From positions 1 through 55,867 of the forward strand of contig AMGN01000012.1 of assembly GCA_000309865.1 (NCBI GenBank): a stretch of 55,867 nt of DNA. The letters run 5' to 3'. The translations under genes were made by a program, and so were the position numbers. The notes below the pieces were generated by a model. It was not told the DNA's origin. It ran no database searches and saw nothing but the letters and a program-made list of their open reading frames with translations. This document shows, one piece after another, positions 7,682-16,253 of this stretch. Numbering within the stretch: position 1 is the stretch's first letter; each line of letters starts with the position of its first letter. The stretch comes from Methanobacterium sp. Maddingley MBC34 (lineage in GTDB: Archaea > Methanobacteriota > Methanobacteria > Methanobacteriales > Methanobacteriaceae).

Positions 7682-9883
7682 ATGTTTGTAAAAATTGATT
7701 CAAAAGGATTTTATGGGAAAATCCCTTTACTAAAATCCATCCTGTTATTACAGCTGCTGGTTTGGCTATTTTTAGGTCTTTCCACAATTAACATTACCAT
7801 CCCCATTTTAACGCCAGTGTTATCCTTATTATATCTCCTGATAGCACCTGGAATTTTAGTGGTGGAACTTTTAGATCTTGAAATTCCTAGGTTGGAAAGA
7901 TTACTTTACACTGTGGGGTCCAGTATTGGTATTATCATGTTTCTAGGGTTTTTAATAAATTTCACCCTACCTTTAATCCATGTTAACAATCCATTATCAT
8001 TAACTCCAATAATAATCACAATTAGCCTCTTTGTGATGTTATTTCTTGTTTTAAACCTCATTTTTAAGAAGGAATCCTTATTAAGGGTGGAATTTTCATG
8101 GGAGGGGTTGATGGATACAAAAGTACTTTATATTTTTTTAGTACTGGTTATATCTATTCTTGGAACTTCTTTAATGAATTTAACTCATAACAACATTGTT
8201 TCCATGATTTCATTATTACTCACATCTAGTCTGGGAGTTATGGTTGCTTTAAAGTGGATACCCCGTCGTTTGTACCCTTTTACGATTTTTACAATCTCTT
8301 TATCCCTTTTATTAAGCTATTCACTTATCAGTAGTTATATAACTGGTTGGGACATCCAAATAGAGTATTATCTGAGTAATTTAGTGATATCAACTTCTAA
8401 ATGGAATCCTTTTCTCGCATATAATTCCAATGCCATGTTAAGTGTGGTTATTTTAGCCCCCATTTTCTCTGAAATTTGTAAATTACCCCTATTATGGGTT
8501 TTTAAATTAATTTATCCCTTTATTTATACCCTGGTTCCTTTGGGTTTGTATTGTATTTTCAAAAAACAATCCAATCCTGAAATTGCATTTTTTTCTGTGT
8601 TTTTCTTTGTATCTGTGGTTAATTTCTACAGTGAAATGATAGCATTGGCCAGGCAGGAGATAGCAGAACTTTTTATGATTTTAATTTTCCTTACAATAGT
8701 TAGTCTTACCTTGAAAAACACCCAAAAATCGGTTCTAATGATTTTATTTGGATTTTCATTGGTAGTGTCCCATTATGCTCTTTCGTATTTATTTGTATTT
8801 TCCATAATTGTCTGGTGGGTTTTCATGGAAATTATCCCCCTGATTCAGGAGAAAAATATCAGAACCAGTTTGCAGAATGTGATTCATAATAAACCAGGGA
8901 CAGTTAAACAGAATACAGTTATTAAGTCCAGTTTTGTGCTCTTTATTGCTATATTTACATTAACCTGGTATATTTACGCCTCAAATTCTTCAATTTTCAC
9001 ATCCATACTGCAGATCGGGGCGCAAATCCAAAAAAACATCTATACCGATTTTTTAAATCCAAGCACTGTGCAAGGATTGAAAATAATAACAACTCAACCC
9101 CAAACAGGAGCTTTGCACCAACTAAATAGAATAATCAATTACTTGAATCAACTATTCATAATTGTGGGATTTATTTTGGTTTTATTCCTTAAAAAACAAG
9201 AATTTAAACGCGATTATTTAATTTTCGCATCCATTAGCCTGTTAATGCTTTTTGGTGCTATTACAGTCCCCTTCTTTTCAAGTTCACTTAACACCACTAG
9301 ACTTTATCATATCAGCCTCATATTACTGGCTCCTTTCATGATAATTGGTGGACTTTATATCATAGAATTTTTAAGTAAAAAATTAGCTGAAAATAAATTT
9401 ACCAGTCCAGTTGGGAAGAAACTCTTAAAAAGATCATTCCTTATTTTATCAGTGTATCTGGCTTTATTCATGTTATATCAGACTGGTTTTATTTTTCAAT
9501 TAACAGAAAATCAGTCTAATTCAATTTCTCTTGATAAGAACCTTGATTATCCCAATTTCAATCCAATGGATGTGGTGGGTGCCCAGTGGTTGGTAAATAA
9601 TAAAAATTCAAGCTATCATACTTACGCTGATTATCACCGCTGGCTGGTCATATCCAGTATTGATGGGGGTTATACCACTATAACACCCCAAAAAACAGAT
9701 AATATCACCAAAGATTCATATATTTATTTCGGAAGTTATAATACTAAAAATAAAAAAGTTTTTACGATGGATAATGATAATTCAACTGTTTATAGTGATT
9801 TAGACGTGTTTATAAAGGGTAAAGATAAACTATATGATAATGGTGGGGCTAACATATATTCTTCCGTTATTTTTTCATTCTGA
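7682..9883 (+). CDS. Large polytopic membrane protein of the glycan locus (DUF2206-like)
   Basis: A 733-residue integral membrane protein. Roughly 13-15 hydrophobic segments span residues about 15-600, beginning ILLLQLLVWLFLGL, followed by the motif LLIAPGILVVELLDLEIPRLERLLY. Residues about 610-733 form a soluble extracellular tail with NPMDVVGAQWLVNNKNSSYHTYADYHRWL and many Asn/Tyr residues. This layout matches archaeal DUF2206-type and GT-C-like membrane proteins found in surface-glycan clusters; a role as a lipid-linked sugar transferase or glycan polymerase is inference. Its last 9 bp overlap the convergent GT2 gene. The ribosome-binding site is weak. Confidence 0.75.
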   Translation: MFVKIDSKGFYGKIPLLKSILLLQLLVWLFLGLSTINITIPILTPVLSLLYLLIAPGILVVELLDLEIPRLERLLYTVGSSIGIIMFLGFLINFTLPLIHVNNPLSLTPIIITISLFVMLFLVLNLIFKKESLLRVEFSWEGLMDTKVLYIFLVLVISILGTSLMNLTHNNIVSMISLLLTSSLGVMVALKWIPRRLYPFTIFTISLSLLLSYSLISSYITGWDIQIEYYLSNLVISTSKWNPFLAYNSNAMLSVVILAPIFSEICKLPLLWVFKLIYPFIYTLVPLGLYCIFKKQSNPEIAFFSVFFFVSVVNFYSEMIALARQEIAELFMILIFLTIVSLTLKNTQKSVLMILFGFSLVVSHYALSYLFVFSIIVWWVFMEIIPLIQEKNIRTSLQNVIHNKPGTVKQNTVIKSSFVLFIAIFTLTWYIYASNSSIFTSILQIGAQIQKNIYTDFLNPSTVQGLKIITTQPQTGALHQLNRIINYLNQLFIIVGFILVLFLKKQEFKRDYLIFASISLLMLFGAITVPFFSSSLNTTRLYHISLILLAPFMIIGGLYIIEFLSKKLAENKFTSPVGKKLLKRSFLILSVYLALFMLYQTGFIFQLTENQSNSISLDKNLDYPNFNPMDVVGAQWLVNNKNSSYHTYADYHRWLVISSIDGGYTTITPQKTDNITKDSYIYFGSYNTKNKKVFTMDNDNSTVYSDLDVFIKGKDKLYDNGGANIYSSVIFSF

Positions 9884-11104
9884 AGTTAGCCCATGAATTA
9901 TTCCTTTCCAGAAATATTTCAATCTGGTACCATCCCTGGCTTTTAGGATGTAGAATCCAGACATGTAGAATATATGGTATCCGAAAAAATAGAGTAGGAA
10001 ACTTCTGTAATTGGTTTTTGATGCGTGTTCTTTCATAAAGTAGAACATGTTACGGGTGATGTGGTATTCAACAAATCCTGGGTTTTTTGTAGTTGTTGCG
10101 GCTTCTTTATGCCATGCTTTTGCTTTGTTGGCACATATAACTCTATTACCTGCCTTTTTTACCCGGGTACACCATTCTGTTTCTTCCCAGTATGCAAAGT
10201 AGTTTTCTTTAAGATTCCCAACTTTCTCACATACATCTTTACTGATGATCATGACACAACCAGATACAAAATCCACATCAGTGCAATGTGCTTCAACATG
10301 ACAATTAAGTTCATTTTGACAATAAACCAATTGTTTACCTGTTGTCCATTCAATATCCACACCTGCAGACTGTACTCTTAATGGATCATGGTAGTTGTAA
10401 ACCATCGGGCCTATTATGCCTATTTTATCATCAGTTTCTGCAGCACGGATCATTTCACTGATGGAATCAGCATCTAAGACTACGTCGTTACTGAGTAGCA
10501 TTATATAATCCGTGGTAACATTTTCAAGAATGTAGTTTAAGGCTATGTTATTCCCACCAGTAAAACCACAGTTTTCCTCAATTTTAATAATTGATATTTC
10601 ATTTAAGTGTTTATTACCGTAATCCAAATGACCATTGGCAGAATAATCTGAATTACCAGAAATAGAATGATCTTTAGTTCCAGGGATAGAATAATCTAAA
10701 TTACCCTGGATTGAATTATCTAAATTACCCTGGACTGAATTATCTGAATTACCTTCCATTGGATTCACTTCCCCACTTTCAGGACTATATATGAATTCTT
10801 TGATTTCAATGAAAGTTTTGATTGGTGAATCTGTGATCATGGGTGCTGGTTCTGTTATGAGTTCTCCATTTGCCCATTTTTTAAACTGGTCTATAGAATC
10901 ATCAGAAGAACCGTTATCAACCAGGAAGAGTTTCAGATTAGGATATTTAGTTCTGTAAACTGAATCAAGGCATCTTAGAGTATCTTCCCATCCATTGTAA
11001 TTAAGAAGAATAATGCTAACATTAGGGTTTTGAGGATTTGTATAAGGTATTTTTCCCAAGAAACCACACCACAAACAGTTTTTAACAAATACAGTTATTT
11101 TCAA
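9875..11104 (-). CDS. GT2 glycosyltransferase with an 8-residue repeat insertion
   Basis: A 409-residue GT-A enzyme. After a 27-residue N-terminal extension the domain starts VSIILLNYNGWEDTLRCLDS; VDNGSSDDS is at 62-70, ENCGFTGGNN near 177-186, and LLSNDVVLDAD near 203 carries the metal-binding acids. GCVMIISKDV and YFAYWEETEWCTRVKKAG form the acceptor motif. Between VDNGSSD and NCGFTGG, where relatives have about 15 residues, there is an insert of about 95, including residues 115-161 made of 8-residue repeats of the type NSIQGNLD. The insert leaves all catalytic motifs intact and should sit on a surface loop. It is convergent with the upstream membrane protein, overlapping by 9 bp. Confidence 0.9.
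   Translation of the reverse strand: MKITVFVKNCLWCGFLGKIPYTNPQNPNVSIILLNYNGWEDTLRCLDSVYRTKYPNLKLFLVDNGSSDDSIDQFKKWANGELITEPAPMITDSPIKTFIEIKEFIYSPESGEVNPMEGNSDNSVQGNLDNSIQGNLDYSIPGTKDHSISGNSDYSANGHLDYGNKHLNEISIIKIEENCGFTGGNNIALNYILENVTTDYIMLLSNDVVLDADSISEMIRAAETDDKIGIIGPMVYNYHDPLRVQSAGVDIEWTTGKQLVYCQNELNCHVEAHCTDVDFVSGCVMIISKDVCEKVGNLKENYFAYWEETEWCTRVKKAGNRVICANKAKAWHKEAATTTKNPGFVEYHITRNMFYFMKEHASKTNYRSFLLYFFGYHIFYMSGFYILKARDGTRLKYFWKGIIHGLTSE
10623..10760 (-). repeat. 24-bp in-frame tandem repeat inside the GT2 gene
   Basis: Units begin at 10623, 10647, 10671, 10695 and 10719, exactly 24 bp apart, with a partial unit from 10743. The two units at 10695 and 10719 differ at a single base, and the others are progressively degenerate. 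Each encodes 8 residues of the type NSIQGNLD. The gradient suggests recent slippage or expansion at one end. Confidence 0.9.
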
Positions 11105-11199
11105 CAGTTATATTTTTAAATATTTAAAATTTATTAAGAATTTTATCATTTAGAATCTCTTACCTAAAATCATTACCTAAAATTTTATTAAATTCTGCT

Positions 11200-12189
11200 T
11201 TAAAATTCCGCATTTATCTCAATGTTATCCCATTCTTCGCTAAACCAGCTGTGAGTCTTTTCTAGACCATCCTTGAATTTTGTTTGAGGTCTGTAATTTA
11301 AAATCTCCTTAGCTTTTTCTATTGATGACACTAAACGAGTTTTAACATCCCAATCCCGACGAGAAACATAAGCAATTCCCTCAGTGTTTCCAGTTAACTC
11401 ATTTACCATGTTGGCCATGTCAATAACCCGTGTTTCCTCACCAGAACCAAGATTTATGGCTTCACCAACAGCTTCCTCTGTCAGACCCATAGCCAAAAGA
11501 CCATCCACAATATCATCGACGAAAGTCCAATCACGTGTTTCAGAACCATCCCCTGTGATGGGTAAAGCTTGATTGGTCATGGACCAGTATAAAAAGTTGG
11601 GAATTACATTTCTGTATTTTCCTGGAACTTCCCCTGGACCAAAAACATTGAAAAACCGTGCATTAACAATGGGTAAATCATAGAGGTTGTGGAAATAGTT
11701 GGTGTAAAGTTCACCCAGGAGCTTGGTAACTTGATAAGGTGTATGGAGACTGATGGATATATCGTGTTCCTGGAATGGCATTGCAGAATCCAGACCATAA
11801 ACCCCACAACCAGAAGAAGAGTAAACAAAACGTTCCACACTCCCCTGGTGAGCTTGCTGCAAAACCTTCAAAATACCCATACCATTGACCATTAGATCAT
11901 GTTCCGGATTTTCCACAGAGTTCTGGTTGGCAAAATGGGCTGCCAGATGAAACACATAGTGTGGTTTCTCCCTGAAAACCTTTTTTAGCATCCCTTCATC
12001 CAGAATATCTCCCTGAATGAAATCAATATTATCCATGGAAGGTATATTCCATTGGTAGGCAGAATCCAGATTATCTAAAATAATCACTTTAGAACCCAGA
12101 TCAGACAACTTGCGGGTGAGATTACTCCCAACGCACCCCGCACCTCCAGTCACCAGAACCGTCTTTCCATGATAATCATTGTAATCCAT
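11200..12189 (-). CDS. NAD-dependent epimerase/dehydratase (copy A1)
   Basis: A 329-residue extended SDR enzyme. TGGAGCVGSN near residue 12 binds NAD, VFHLAAHFANQNSVENP follows, YSSSGCGVYG carries the catalytic Ser, and PYQVTKLLGE carries the YxxxK pair. ARFFNVFGPGE and GDGSETRDWTFVDDIVDGL are the usual substrate-binding blocks of UDP-glucose 4-epimerase-like enzymes. I start at ATG 12189 rather than the upstream TTG, because the paralogue at 46494-47483 starts at the same MDYNDY and GGGTG precedes it. It is the second gene of a pair with the epimerase at 12316-13257; the pair is duplicated 35 kb away. The exact sugar is unknown. Confidence 0.92.
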   Translation of the reverse strand: MDYNDYHGKTVLVTGGAGCVGSNLTRKLSDLGSKVIILDNLDSAYQWNIPSMDNIDFIQGDILDEGMLKKVFREKPHYVFHLAAHFANQNSVENPEHDLMVNGMGILKVLQQAHQGSVERFVYSSSGCGVYGLDSAMPFQEHDISISLHTPYQVTKLLGELYTNYFHNLYDLPIVNARFFNVFGPGEVPGKYRNVIPNFLYWSMTNQALPITGDGSETRDWTFVDDIVDGLLAMGLTEEAVGEAINLGSGEETRVIDMANMVNELTGNTEGIAYVSRRDWDVKTRLVSSIEKAKEILNYRPQTKFKDGLEKTHSWFSEEWDNIEINAEF

Positions 12190-12315
12190 AAGTATGACAC
12201 CCAATTAAATATTTAAATTCCAACCCGGAATATCTTTAAATTTCATCCAATATAAGCTAATTTTATCAAATATTTTTAACACTTCTTATGTTGAACATTA
12301 ATGTTATTACATGAT

Positions 12316-13257
12316 TTAATCTTTTACCCTGTAGAACCATCGCATCCATTCAACGGTTTTTTTAATACCTTCCTCTGGATCGATTTGAGGGTTATGTTTC
12401 AAATCTCTTATGGCCTTGGTGAAATCCATGGTTTTAACCTTAGTTGTGAATTCCTCAGCCTTTTTATAGTTTACTAAAGAATCATCCAAACCCACAGCAT
12501 CTAAAACCAGATCAGAATATTCTCTGATATCTTTCTCCCACTCAGTCCTTCCACCAACATTGTAAACCTCACCCGAAATGAAGTTATCCACAATATTGGC
12601 AAAGGTGAATGCAGTATCTGCCACATAGTCAATGATTCGTTTATGTCCTTCGTAAACTGTGTATGGTTCATTATGAAGGGCTTTATAAATAAAAATAGGT
12701 ATGAAACCTTTATATGGAGAATATTCTTCATGGGGGCCGTAACAATTAACTGGGCGTACCCTGACAGTTTCAGTTCCATGCATTGCGGCGGAGTTCATGC
12801 ACATCAACTCCCCTGCCCATTTGGTTATGGCGTAATCATTCATTTGATAGGTGTCTTTAATGGGATTAGTAACCATGACATCTTCACCCATTAATCCAGT
12901 GTAATCACCGTAAACCTCGGCTGATGAGAAAAATATCATTTGAAACCTTAGTTTCTCCTGCAAGCGGATCAGGTGTTTGGTGCCAATTACATTGGTCTGC
13001 CATAAATTCTCATAATATTCTTCACCATTCCAGCGACCATACTCTGCTGCCAGGTGGTAAACATAATCATAATGCTTGTTTTCAAAAAGACGTTCTAGCT
13101 GCCGGTAATTTCTCACATCGCACCGCTGGTAGTTTTCCCGATTAGTATGAAGTAAATCAATGGCAAAAACTTCATGTCCACGTTTTCTAAGTTCATTAAC
13201 CAGATTAGTGCCAATAAAACCAGCACCACCAGTTACAAGAATTTGTTGAGTTTCAAT
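12316..13257 (-). CDS. NAD-dependent epimerase/dehydratase (copy B1), apparent ATT start
   Basis: The first in-frame ATG or GTG (13116) would remove the NAD-binding glycine loop. The frame upstream reads QILVTGGAGFIGTNLVNEL, so the true start is earlier. TAA at 13261-13263 closes the frame, and only TTT, ATT and sense codons follow. GGGGG at 13266-13270 lies 8 nt before ATT at 13257, giving 313 residues, exactly the length of the paralogue at 47528-48469, whose corresponding codon is ATA. Other motifs are YVYHLAAEYGRWNGEEYYENL, FFSSAEVYGDYTG, NDYAITKWAGE with YxxxK, and RPVNCYGPHE. It lies upstream of copy A1 in a two-gene unit. Family certain; sugar unknown. Confidence 0.85.
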   Translation of the reverse strand: METQQILVTGGAGFIGTNLVNELRKRGHEVFAIDLLHTNRENYQRCDVRNYRQLERLFENKHYDYVYHLAAEYGRWNGEEYYENLWQTNVIGTKHLIRLQEKLRFQMIFFSSAEVYGDYTGLMGEDVMVTNPIKDTYQMNDYAITKWAGELMCMNSAAMHGTETVRVRPVNCYGPHEEYSPYKGFIPIFIYKALHNEPYTVYEGHKRIIDYVADTAFTFANIVDNFISGEVYNVGGRTEWEKDIREYSDLVLDAVGLDDSLVNYKKAEEFTTKVKTMDFTKAIRDLKHNPQIDPEEGIKKTVEWMRWFYRVKD

Positions 13258-13461
13258 AAATTATACCCCCAATTATTGGTTTTTAGATCATATTTTTGGA
13301 TTAATATTGCTGTTTTGATTAAATCCAGGACTGTGTTAAATTATATACTGGATATTGGGTAATGTATTTTTAAAACTTACGATTTTATTACTATTATAAA
13401 TTAAAGATTGTTAAAATTAATTTAAAGAATTCTGCAGATATGAAAAGATAATCTACCGGAG

Positions 13462-13725
13462 TCCCAGGTTCTCACCAGGATAATAAGGCAACTGGTAAAC
13501 ATAAAAACTTCGATCTTGACCAGATAACGTTATATAGGGGCATAACAGTCATTGTTCTGTCATGAATTCTTTACTGTGCAAATTACGTGTTACACCAGGC
13601 AGCATTGTTCCGGTTTTCCCAGAGGTGTGAAGGATCCATTGCTGTCCAATGAAGTAAACGTTATCGGGACATTGAAGTTCCCATAACTCGTGATTGTGAG
13701 GGGATGTGAAGAAGGTGTTTTTTAT
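13462..13725 (+). pseudogene. Decayed epimerase fragment related to the gene at 18141
   Basis: This stretch has no usable ORF but aligns with bases about 18222-18500 of the downstream epimerase. Shared blocks include ACTTCGATCTTGACCAGATAA (one mismatch), GTGTGAAGGATCCATT, GTCCAATGAAGTAAACGTTA and GGGATGTGAAGAAGGTG, in the same order and spacing, with scattered substitutions and indels. The part that would encode the catalytic Ser and YxxxK and both ends are missing. It is a relic of a second copy, about 4.7 kb from its intact relative and in the same orientation. Confidence 0.85.
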
Positions 13726-13921
13726 CAACCTAATTAGGAACTAGTTTTTTAGGAACTAGTTTCGTGATAAATAATTTAGATGATGCTTAATATAATGAAA
13801 GGAATTATTTTAACCGGATGTTCCGGCACCTATTTTTTTATTAAATGGTTAGGTAACCCGTACTGTTTTACTAAAAAATTATAACAAAAATATATTCTAA
13901 AAACGCCAAATAGATATTACA

Positions 13922-14710
13922 ATGAAGAGTTTACTTCCTGGAAATTTGAATTTACACTATTTAGAACTGGGTGAAGGTAATCCAGTTATGTTGATACATG
14001 GCATGGGTAGTGACCACACTGTATGGGACGGTTTAATACCTTTATTAAAAGAGAACTACCAGGTCATAGCCATGGATTTACGAGGTCATGGTCATTCCAG
14101 TAAAACTCCGGGACCTTACAGTATGGAATTATTTGCAGAGGATATTTACCTATTCTTAAAATCCCTTAACATAGAACAGGCCCATTTTATGGGCCATTCT
14201 ATGGGTGGTGTTATCTTACAGGAACTTGCAGTTAGATATCCGGAGAGGTTCCAATCCTTAACTTTAATATCCAGCTTCGCTTATATTGACCCGCCACTGA
14301 AGGAAATTTTAATAAATCTTAAAAAAATCATCATTGAAAAAGGTTATAAAGCTTTTTTTGATGCCTGTCTTGAACTGACCAACACCCCGGAATTTATTAA
14401 AGAGAACCGGGAATTATTTTCAAAAATTAGGGATGAAAACGCCCGAGTATGTTCAGTATCCTCAATTGTTGACACCATTGATGCCTGTTTGGATGTTAAT
14501 ATTAGAGATTCCATCAGGGATATAAGAACACCCACTCTGGTTATTGCTGGAGGGGAGGATGTTTTCACTCACACCTACCATGGAATAAAAATCCATGAAA
14601 GTATTCCCAACTCCAAGATGGAAATTGTTGAAGGTGGGTGTCATAATTTGCTGGTGGAAAAGCCAGTTGAGACGTATTCCGTTATTAAACGGTTTTTGGA
14701 TGTTTTGTGA
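13922..14710 (+). CDS. Alpha/beta-hydrolase fold protein
   Basis: A complete 262-residue hydrolase. The oxyanion motif HGMG is at 26-29, the nucleophile elbow GHSMGG at 91-96 with Ser93, and the acid and base are probably D213 (GGEDVF) and H241 (GGCHNL). MDLRGHGHSS at 51-60 is the usual block of the esterase/haloperoxidase/lipase subgroup. A short cap domain with many charged residues lies between about 125 and 195. The substrate cannot be predicted. The gene stands alone, preceded by 180 bp of AT-rich DNA, and has no obvious link to glycan synthesis. The ribosome-binding site is weak. Confidence 0.9.
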   Translation: MKSLLPGNLNLHYLELGEGNPVMLIHGMGSDHTVWDGLIPLLKENYQVIAMDLRGHGHSSKTPGPYSMELFAEDIYLFLKSLNIEQAHFMGHSMGGVILQELAVRYPERFQSLTLISSFAYIDPPLKEILINLKKIIIEKGYKAFFDACLELTNTPEFIKENRELFSKIRDENARVCSVSSIVDTIDACLDVNIRDSIRDIRTPTLVIAGGEDVFTHTYHGIKIHESIPNSKMEIVEGGCHNLLVEKPVETYSVIKRFLDVL

Positions 14711-14804
14711 AATTTAAATTTAGAAACATTCCATCTTAAATTATCGAATTAAAAAAAAATAACCAAATTGAAAAGACCACCCGATCTAATTTATATTAAC
14801 CTAT

Positions 14805-15539
14805 CTAATTTATTCTACCATACTTTGCTAAGATATTAATTATGTCCTTAACTTCATTGGAATTAAGAATTTTCCGCCCGTGAGATATGTAAGCAACCAG
14901 ATCCTCAGGGAAAATGATTTCATAAGACTTTATCTTATTTTTAAAGATTAAGTTATGGTTTATGGGAGATATTACTGGGAAGATAACTGCCTTACTTAAT
15001 TTTTTTCCCAGTTTGGGTTTTAGAAAATTATTCAACTTTGAGACCTGTAATTTCACCTGTTTTGCTGGGTTTAATGGGGATACTCTGCCGGATGTATGGT
15101 ACCAGCAGCCCTCATCAGGGATATAAGTTGGCTTATAATTTTTGGTTTCAATAACGTAGATTCCAGTGGGCCCCACTACCACATGGTCAATATCACCACC
15201 CAGGTTTGTTATTTTAACATCCCCAATAGCAGTGTATTTTTTAGGTAATTTTTTCAGTTTTTTGGCCACTATTTTCTCACCCTTAGCACCTTTACTCCAT
15301 ATTCTGCGTTTAGACCATCCATATTTAGATATAATTAGTCCTGCAATGACAAGTAAGGCAAGCAGGGATAATTGGAGTAATCCCAGGGTCCCGATTAATA
15401 GAATAAATCCTGAGATTCTTATTAATAGAATAAATCCTGTGATCCCTGTTAATAGAATAATTACTCCCAGTAAGGTTATTTTAGTGTAATAGGATACTCT
15501 GGATTTTACATGTGATTTTTGTTTGGAAATGTTCACCAC
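14805..15539 (-). CDS. Membrane-anchored NERD-domain protein
   Basis: A 244-residue protein with two or three hydrophobic segments at 20-70 and a NERD domain from about 80 to 190. SKGAKGEKIVAKKLKKL leads into GGDIDHVVVGPTGIYVIETKNY, where D-x(n)-E-x-K matches the PD-(D/E)XK nuclease core of nuclease-related domains. NERD proteins are inferred to process DNA or RNA, with biological role mostly unknown. The hydrophobic part contains a 9-residue repeat (GFILLIxxS), encoded by 27-bp repeats starting near 15394, 15421 and 15448. No ATG is available at the N-terminus; I use GTG at 15539, but GTG 15536 or ATT 15530 are possible. Confidence 0.82.
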   Translation of the reverse strand: MVNISKQKSHVKSRVSYYTKITLLGVIILLTGITGFILLIRISGFILLIGTLGLLQLSLLALLVIAGLIISKYGWSKRRIWSKGAKGEKIVAKKLKKLPKKYTAIGDVKITNLGGDIDHVVVGPTGIYVIETKNYKPTYIPDEGCWYHTSGRVSPLNPAKQVKLQVSKLNNFLKPKLGKKLSKAVIFPVISPINHNLIFKNKIKSYEIIFPEDLVAYISHGRKILNSNEVKDIINILAKYGRIN

Positions 15540-15765
15540 CCCGTGATTTCTAATAAAATTTATTATAAACCTATTTTTTTTACTATTAAGTTTTATATAA
15601 AAGTTTTTGAACGGTTAAATGTAAGGGAAGTATTGTAATTCTTTAAAAAGAGTTAATTTAAAAAATTATGGATAAATCAGTTTTTTCACAGTTTATTTAT
15701 TTTAGATTCAAACATATAATGTATTAAAAATAAATACTACAGGTTAATAGTTTTTCTAGTTAGTT

Positions 15766-16050
15766 TTAAAGGATTTTTTTATAAATCCTTTTATGATGGT
15801 CATAGTCGTAAACAATCATTAAACTGTTTCTGACGTCCACTTGAAAGACTATGACAAAAGATTTGTTCACATGAACCCTTTTATATTTCTGTAAAGGTGC
15901 TTTCAAATTTTTACAACAGCTAGGGTTCATTTCAAGATTTATAGCAACTTGTCTAATTTTTTTAATAACATTATTATAGGCTTTGGGATCTCTTTCTTTT
16001 AACCGGTTCAGAATGGCCTGGAAAGAGGGATCAAAAGCTATTTTATACAT
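15766..16050 (-). CDS. RelE/ParE-family toxin
   Basis: A 94-residue protein with the RelE/ParE pattern: MYKIAFDPSFQAILNRLKERDP, a basic helix KAYNNVIKKIRQVA, a central loop NPSCCKNLKAPLQKYKRVHVNKSFVIVFQVD, and the C-terminal strand MIVYDYDHHKRIYKKI. RelE toxins cleave ribosome-bound mRNA; the Arg/Lys/His/Tyr residues in the last two strands are the likely active residues. It follows the small gene at 16071-16253 by 20 bp, the antitoxin-then-toxin order of type II modules. The toxin family is well supported; whether it inhibits gyrase or mRNA is not shown. Confidence 0.85.
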   Translation of the reverse strand: MYKIAFDPSFQAILNRLKERDPKAYNNVIKKIRQVAINLEMNPSCCKNLKAPLQKYKRVHVNKSFVIVFQVDVRNSLMIVYDYDHHKRIYKKIL

Positions 16051-16070
16051 GTAGTTTCAGTAAAAATAGT

Positions 16071-16253
16071 TTATTCATCTATTAAAAGATCATCAATATT
16101 TTTAATGAGGATTGGCTTTTTATTGGCCTTCTCAATTCTTTTGATCTTTTCACTATATTCTGGACGGAGTTCAAGCTCTTCTTCAACCTTTTTACTTATA
16201 ACAGGTGGACTTTTTTTAATTCCATCCTTTTTAGAACCAACAGATCCATGCAT
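16071..16253 (-). CDS. Putative antitoxin of the RelE-type module
   Basis: A 60-residue charged protein rich in Lys and Glu (KKVEEELELRPEYSEKIKRIEKANKK), ending ILIKNIDDLLIDE. It sits directly upstream of the RelE-like toxin with a 20-bp gap and the same orientation. The C-terminal acidic tail could occupy the toxin active site, as in RelB-like antitoxins. No DNA-binding ribbon-helix-helix motif is obvious at the N-terminus. Its identity rests mostly on position and size. Confidence 0.68.
   Translation of the reverse strand: MHGSVGSKKDGIKKSPPVISKKVEEELELRPEYSEKIKRIEKANKKPILIKNIDDLLIDE

Noticed and set aside
13735..13762. Two TAGGAACTAGTTT units as an attachment site
   Set aside because: A 15-bp tandem with no integrase or element boundaries nearby; more likely local slippage.
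13814..13838. CCGGA-TGT-TCCGG hairpin followed by a T-run, as a terminator
   Set aside because: No gene upstream on the plus strand ends here (only the epimerase relic), and hairpin terminators are not standard in archaea.
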